From: Eubacterium minutum ATCC 700079
Lineage (GTDB): Bacteria > Bacillota > Clostridia > Peptostreptococcales > Anaerovoracaceae
NCBI GenBank assembly: GCA_003433295.1
Contig: CP016202.1
Coordinates: forward strand, 514,993 to 578,992
Direction of reading: 5' to 3'
DNA: 64,000 nt
In this document: piece by piece, positions 59,591 to 64,000 of the stretch
Layout: each line of letters begins with the position of its first letter
How positions within the stretch are numbered: position 1 is the first letter of the stretch
Made by a program: the position numbers and the translations under genes
Notes under the pieces: generated by a model
Databases searched by the model: none
What the model was told of the DNA's origin: nothing
Seen by the model: only the letters and a program-made list of their open reading frames with translations

Positions 59591-62500
59591 TTATTTTAGC
59601 CGGATCGATACCGGTTTCGACCATGCTCCGTAGATACGTTTTCTGCCGTTTTTACCGTACGCTCTGACGCGGATAGAATACTTGACTTTGGCGTTTAACT
59701 TTTTAATTACAAACTTCGTCCTGCCGGTTGCATATGTCTTCCATTTCCCCTTCTTGCGGACTTTTTTCACGGAGATTTGATAGCCTTTTGCCCTACTGAC
59801 CTTTTTGAATACGACCGTAACTTTTGCCTTGCCTCTTTTCAGCTTTATCTTCTTGACTTTGCCTATACTCTTTTGAGCAGACTTTTGGACCTTTTTGACT
59901 ATCTTACGCACAGCATTTTCGACCGCGTCTTGAACGGTTGACGGATAAGCTTTTTTTTCGGTAGGGCGCACCTCCTCATCCGGGGTTTCTTCATCTTCAT
60001 CGCCGATCTCATCTTTGGTCTTGACTTCATCAAGTTTGTCATAAGCCATGATTTCGTATTCTATTATCTGCCCCATTGTCGTCGCAGCGTTTATATTTCT
60101 AATGGCTTCTTCTATGATCTCATCGATTTTCTTCTGCTCCTGCGGGCGATAATCCGATTTCTTTTTATAGACCTTAAGAGCGCCGATCACCGACTCTTTA
60201 GTTTCTTTTAATACGGTTTCTTTAGTCTTGACTTCGGCAAGTTCGCCTTTCGCCGAGTCCACCACCTCATCAAGTTCGTCTTTGGTATCGGCATCCAAAA
60301 TCCTGCTTTCGGTTTTCGATACTATCACATCTATTTTCGCCTGTTCAGCCGGATAGTATGAATTCTTCGCTTTAAGTTCTTCGACGTATTTAACGATCTC
60401 GCCCTTTTTTTCTTCCTTACAGAAATCCAGATCGGTCTTTAACTCGTCAAGCAAAGCTTTGGTTTCTTTTTTTATTTTCTTTACCGTTTCCTCATCTTCC
60501 GCCTTCTCTATACGCTCTTTCGCTTCCGCCACTATATCCTTGAATTCCTGCTTCTGCGCCGGCCTGTACTGCGCCTCGTCCTTATACTTCTCGATCTCCC
60601 TGATTGCGGCGTCTTTTGCCGCTTTAACATAATCCGCATCGGATTTCAACTCATCGAGTTTTTTCTTCGCGTCAGTTTCCTTTCCGGCTATTTCATCGTT
60701 CGTCGTAGCATTGTCCACGGCCTTTTCCGCAGCCTTTAATATCTCCAGACGCTTTTTTCTCTCAGCATCCCTGTAACTCTTACTCCAGAATGCTTCATCG
60801 CCTTTATGCCTGCGCAGGCGCTCTTTCGCTTCCGCTTTCGACTTGTCGAGCGCAGCCTGTGCTTCGGAATTGTATGCCGCATTTGTCTTAAGTTCATCCA
60901 TCTTCTTTTTGGCATCGTTTACCGCTTCTCTGATCTCAGTTTCGTTATCCGCTTTTTCTATTGCGGCCACCGCATCTTCAACAATTTTTTTCAGTAGAGC
61001 CTTTTCCGCTTCGCGATAATCGGATGTGTTCTTGTATTCCTTGACCTCGTTCTTGGCTTCTTCCACCTTTTCATAGAAAAGTTTGTCTTTAACGACATCC
61101 ATCTTCCCTTTTGCGGTCTTTACTATTTCGTCCACCTGCTCCGGTGAATCCGCGGCATCGACTTCTGTCTTGGCATCGGTAATTATCTTTTTGATCTTTT
61201 CCCATTCGGCTTCGCGATAATCACTCTCCTTCTTGTAATTGTCGAGTTTCCTTTTGCCTTCTTTCCGGGCGCGCTCCAGCTCGGACTTATACATCTGATC
61301 CGTCTTAAGCCTGTCGATTTCAAGCTTGGCCTTTTCTGCGATTTCCTCGATCTTTACACCGGTATCCGCCTTGTCAATCTCTTCAACCGCTTTGTCTATT
61401 ATCGCCTGCAACTTATCCTGTTCAGTTTTCCGATAGTCGTTCTTATTCTTATAGGTTTTAATTTTTTCTTTGAAATATTCCCTTATCTTCCCGATGGAAA
61501 CGACTTTTACCCTGCAGGTTGCGCTCAGACCCGTTTCCTTATTTTGTGCGGTTATCGAAGTTTCGCCTTCTTTCTTCGCTTCGATTTTTCCCGTATCGTC
61601 TACGCTCACGATATCTTCATTGCCGCTTTTCCAACCGAGTATTCTGTCTGCGGCATTCTCCGGTGTAAACATCACCTTCAGTTGTGTACTTTCACCCACA
61701 GTAAGCATTTTTTCGGCATCAAGCCCGATGCTCACCAGACGAATTCTGCGGACTATCGTCAGATTATATTCTCTGCTCTGCTTGCCGTTCTCCGACGTGA
61801 CTTTTACTCTTATCTTCGCATCCTTTCCGTCATCTTCAAGATATATGCCGTAATAAGAGCGATCCGCAGGTTTTGAAATTTCTTTCGTTGTTTTATTGAA
61901 CTTACCGCGTCTTATATTGCTTACGGCATACACACTGATGTTTGCGGACTTGTTCTCCGCTTCCGGCCACAGCCTGAAAAACCCATTCGGTATGTCTTCT
62001 CCGGTATACTCGGTTTCATAATCATAAACTCCGGAATCAAAGGTTCTGGTGAATTTGAAGAGGTTCTTTCCCGCAGTGTTTGAACCGCTGAGGTTCATAT
62101 TGACAAGGTTCGCATTTGCACTCTCCTTGACGATTTTGAAAGTATAGGTACGCTTATACTCTTCCTTGACGACCTCAACTTTCACCTCCGTCTCTTCATT
62201 GTTCAGAGCAATATCGCTTCCCGCCTGAGTGTTATATTCCTCACCGTTTATCCTTGCGGTGATCCCCGCCGCAAGCTCCAACTTGAAGTTGATGCTCCGG
62301 GTTTCTGAATCCGCTTTTATTTCATACTCCGTCTTATGATATTTGAAATCGGAATCCCATTTGAGGTTGCCCGCATCTGCCTGTATTTTGGCATCCTTAA
62401 TGTATGCCTCATTTTTTTCGATCGCCATCAGATAGCCGCTGTCGTTCTTGTAATAAAGGTTTCCTGCTCTGTCCATGCACATTGTGCTTATACAATACTG

Positions 62501-63913
62501 CTGCTTATCTTTGGAAGGTATGTATATCTCTCCCTGCTCTGAAGGCGGTTCCTTTCTCCCCGGTTCGTCATAGAAATAGTAAACCCCTCCCGGAGGCGCA
62601 TTATAGGTAAAGTAGACGTATACCCTTCCGTCAGGTTTTCCGTCGTTGTCGTAGTCTTTCTTTTCTTCTGATGTCGACATCAGAGCCGCCGCCTGCGGAT
62701 ATCCTTTTACAGGTATGTTATAGATCAATGAGGAATCGGACAGTTTCCCCTTGACATCTATCACGGAAAAACGGTGTCCGCCGTCAGGGTCAAACTGTCC
62801 CCCTTTCCCCGCTACACCTATATAAAGTCTATCCTTGTGTATTAACGCAGACGCCGTCGCCATGCCGCCCAGATCCATCTGCTCGTGTTCGCTCAACTTC
62901 CCGGTCTCAGTCACGGAAACTCTGTGCAGTTGCCCGCCTTTCGTGGAAAAAAACAACTTTCCCTCATGGTATACGACGGTGGATCTGATATCACCCTTTA
63001 CGCCGTCAATACGGTCTATGACAGCACCGGTTTTCGGATCCAAGGTATAAAAAATCGCGTTTCCCTTCTCACTGCCTTCGCCTGCCCCGTCATCGGTTCC
63101 TACCGCGACATAATTCTGCGCTACGTAAGATCCCGCCCAGTAAAAGCCCCTTTTCTTATATTCACTGTATTGTTGGGATGAGGCTAATTTCGCATCGTTT
63201 TTGGATGGAGTAAACTTCCATTCCAGTTTTTTTCTCCTGACATTTATCGGTTTATCGTCATCGTCATATTCCTGCGTCGTAACTACATTTTGATCGCCCG
63301 TGGTCGCACATATATAGCATCCGTCCTGATTTTCGGCGTACCACGTTCCCGTATAAATGTATCCTTTGCCGTCAATCTTCTTATATGAAATCGGACTGAC
63401 CGTCTGACCGCCTATTTTTTCCGTAATCCATGCAATTTTAAGATTCTCTATGTTGACGGCGCATACCTGCCCCTGCTCTATCTGCGCAAAGATCTTGCCC
63501 TCGGCATAAAGAAAAGGATTCATGGCATATCCGACCTTTCCCGGCATCGCCTCGGACTCGGCTTCCACTTTTCCGGTGTCCTTGTTCAGTCTGCAAATTT
63601 TGTTCCCTACTCCTATATAAATCTTACCGTCTATGATAATCGGAGGGGTGGGGCTTGCCGCCCAGCCCGTTCCATGTCTGGTCGCCCACTTGAGGGCGGC
63701 ATATTCCTTATCCTTCAGCGCCGGTCTTCCCGTCACACCGTTGTTGTCTTCACGGTTTCTGAAATTCCACCATTCCCTGTCATAACCGTATTCATCTTTA
63801 TTGACAATGGTGTCATCATTGTCGTCTCCGTATACTGCCGAGGCACCAAATGCCATCAGCACAATCAGCGCCGCCAAAAGCGGCAGTATTCTTTTCAGTT
63901 TGACATTCTTCAT
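59591..63913 (-). CDS. Giant secreted PQQ-like beta-propeller protein with Ig-like, helical and FnIII-like domains
   Basis: A 1,440-residue exported protein. Signal peptide 1-28 (ILPLLAALIVLMAFGASAVY). Residues 65-515 form a PQQ/WD-like propeller (IIIDGKIYIGVGNKICRLNK, GYAMNPFLYAEGKIFA, STVVYHEGKLFFSTKGGQLH). Then two cadherin-like sandwiches (to about 720), a Big2 domain (726-805), seven helical repeats of about 70 residues (808-1300) with DYREAE and LDELKT signatures, and a Lys-rich FnIII-like C-terminus (1354-1440) like those of the riboswitch operon. No LPxTG or SLH. Ligand unknown. AAGGAG 6 nt before ATG. The 84 bp upstream to the window edge show no clear promoter. Confidence 0.85.
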   Translation of the reverse strand: MKNVKLKRILPLLAALIVLMAFGASAVYGDDNDDTIVNKDEYGYDREWWNFRNREDNNGVTGRPALKDKEYAALKWATRHGTGWAASPTPPIIIDGKIYIGVGNKICRLNKDTGKVEAESEAMPGKVGYAMNPFLYAEGKIFAQIEQGQVCAVNIENLKIAWITEKIGGQTVSPISYKKIDGKGYIYTGTWYAENQDGCYICATTGDQNVVTTQEYDDDDKPINVRRKKLEWKFTPSKNDAKLASSQQYSEYKKRGFYWAGSYVAQNYVAVGTDDGAGEGSEKGNAIFYTLDPKTGAVIDRIDGVKGDIRSTVVYHEGKLFFSTKGGQLHRVSVTETGKLSEHEQMDLGGMATASALIHKDRLYIGVAGKGGQFDPDGGHRFSVIDVKGKLSDSSLIYNIPVKGYPQAAALMSTSEEKKDYDNDGKPDGRVYVYFTYNAPPGGVYYFYDEPGRKEPPSEQGEIYIPSKDKQQYCISTMCMDRAGNLYYKNDSGYLMAIEKNEAYIKDAKIQADAGNLKWDSDFKYHKTEYEIKADSETRSINFKLELAAGITARINGEEYNTQAGSDIALNNEETEVKVEVVKEEYKRTYTFKIVKESANANLVNMNLSGSNTAGKNLFKFTRTFDSGVYDYETEYTGEDIPNGFFRLWPEAENKSANISVYAVSNIRRGKFNKTTKEISKPADRSYYGIYLEDDGKDAKIRVKVTSENGKQSREYNLTIVRRIRLVSIGLDAEKMLTVGESTQLKVMFTPENAADRILGWKSGNEDIVSVDDTGKIEAKKEGETSITAQNKETGLSATCRVKVVSIGKIREYFKEKIKTYKNKNDYRKTEQDKLQAIIDKAVEEIDKADTGVKIEEIAEKAKLEIDRLKTDQMYKSELERARKEGKRKLDNYKKESDYREAEWEKIKKIITDAKTEVDAADSPEQVDEIVKTAKGKMDVVKDKLFYEKVEEAKNEVKEYKNTSDYREAEKALLKKIVEDAVAAIEKADNETEIREAVNDAKKKMDELKTNAAYNSEAQAALDKSKAEAKERLRRHKGDEAFWSKSYRDAERKKRLEILKAAEKAVDNATTNDEIAGKETDAKKKLDELKSDADYVKAAKDAAIREIEKYKDEAQYRPAQKQEFKDIVAEAKERIEKAEDEETVKKIKKETKALLDELKTDLDFCKEEKKGEIVKYVEELKAKNSYYPAEQAKIDVIVSKTESRILDADTKDELDEVVDSAKGELAEVKTKETVLKETKESVIGALKVYKKKSDYRPQEQKKIDEIIEEAIRNINAATTMGQIIEYEIMAYDKLDEVKTKDEIGDEDEETPDEEVRPTEKKAYPSTVQDAVENAVRKIVKKVQKSAQKSIGKVKKIKLKRGKAKVTVVFKKVSRAKGYQISVKKVRKKGKWKTYATGRTKFVIKKLNAKVKYSIRVRAYGKNGRKRIYGAWSKPVSIRLK

Positions 63914-64000
63914 CACAGACTCCTTTTTATTTCATAAAATCCTAAAATCAATTAATATCATCCCGGTACGATAAATTTCTTACGTATTTTCTAAGCTAAA

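Overview
The window reads as a chromosomal segment of an anaerobic, Gram-positive member of the Clostridia. The evidence is the conserved cluster murC, glmU-like, prs, pth, mfd, murJ-like, hup, rqcP; the cdaA-cdaR-glmM-glmS operon; a clostridial-type Re-citrate synthase, aconitase and isocitrate dehydrogenase route to glutamate; strong AGGAGG ribosome binding sites; and very large secreted Ig-like proteins. No sporulation-specific gene is seen. I would not name a genus.

Layout. At 1-254 the minus strand looks like an rRNA-operon leader running off the left edge. From 344 to 11.4 kb is the minus-strand housekeeping cluster. From 11.85 to 15.85 kb lie the de novo NAD genes, nadA divergent from nadB-nadC-niaR, with a promoter-packed intergenic region. 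From 16 to 21.8 kb is the minus-strand operon Re-citrate synthase, GntR regulator, aconitase, isocitrate dehydrogenase. From 22.4 to 25.5 kb are panD, panC, a BASS-family transporter and deoC on the plus strand. From 25.6 to 34.4 kb are gltX, a UPF0340 gene, a short SAH hydrolase, glmS, glmM, cdaR and cdaA, all minus.

The most distinctive part is 35.4-51.1 kb. A cobalamin riboswitch with an intrinsic terminator precedes three tandem paralogous surface proteins of about 1,440 residues each, followed on the same strand by a secreted protein with a DUF4430 (transcobalamin-like) domain. All four have signal peptides and end in a lysine-rich fibronectin-III-like module. A fifth protein with the same C-terminal module and a PQQ-like beta-propeller sits at the right edge. 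The simplest reading is a vitamin-B12-starvation surface regulon, probably for corrinoid capture.

From 52.2 to 58.5 kb is an accessory island: a tight operon of a ureohydrolase-like protein with an altered metal site, a zinc macrodomain protein, a DUF2397/DUF2399 (TIGR02677/TIGR02679) chimera and an unknown protein; then a Schlafen-type AlbA_2 gene with a truncated GNAT gene between 46-bp direct repeats; then an AlkD-like gene. A structured RNA (possible raiA motif) with a strong terminator lies beside hpf.

Three kinds of non-coding repeat recur: a cloverleaf-folding element of about 105-115 bp (3 copies), a palindromic MITE-like element of about 350 bp (2 copies), and short tandem duplications covering the stop codons of panC, gltX, ahcY and glmM.
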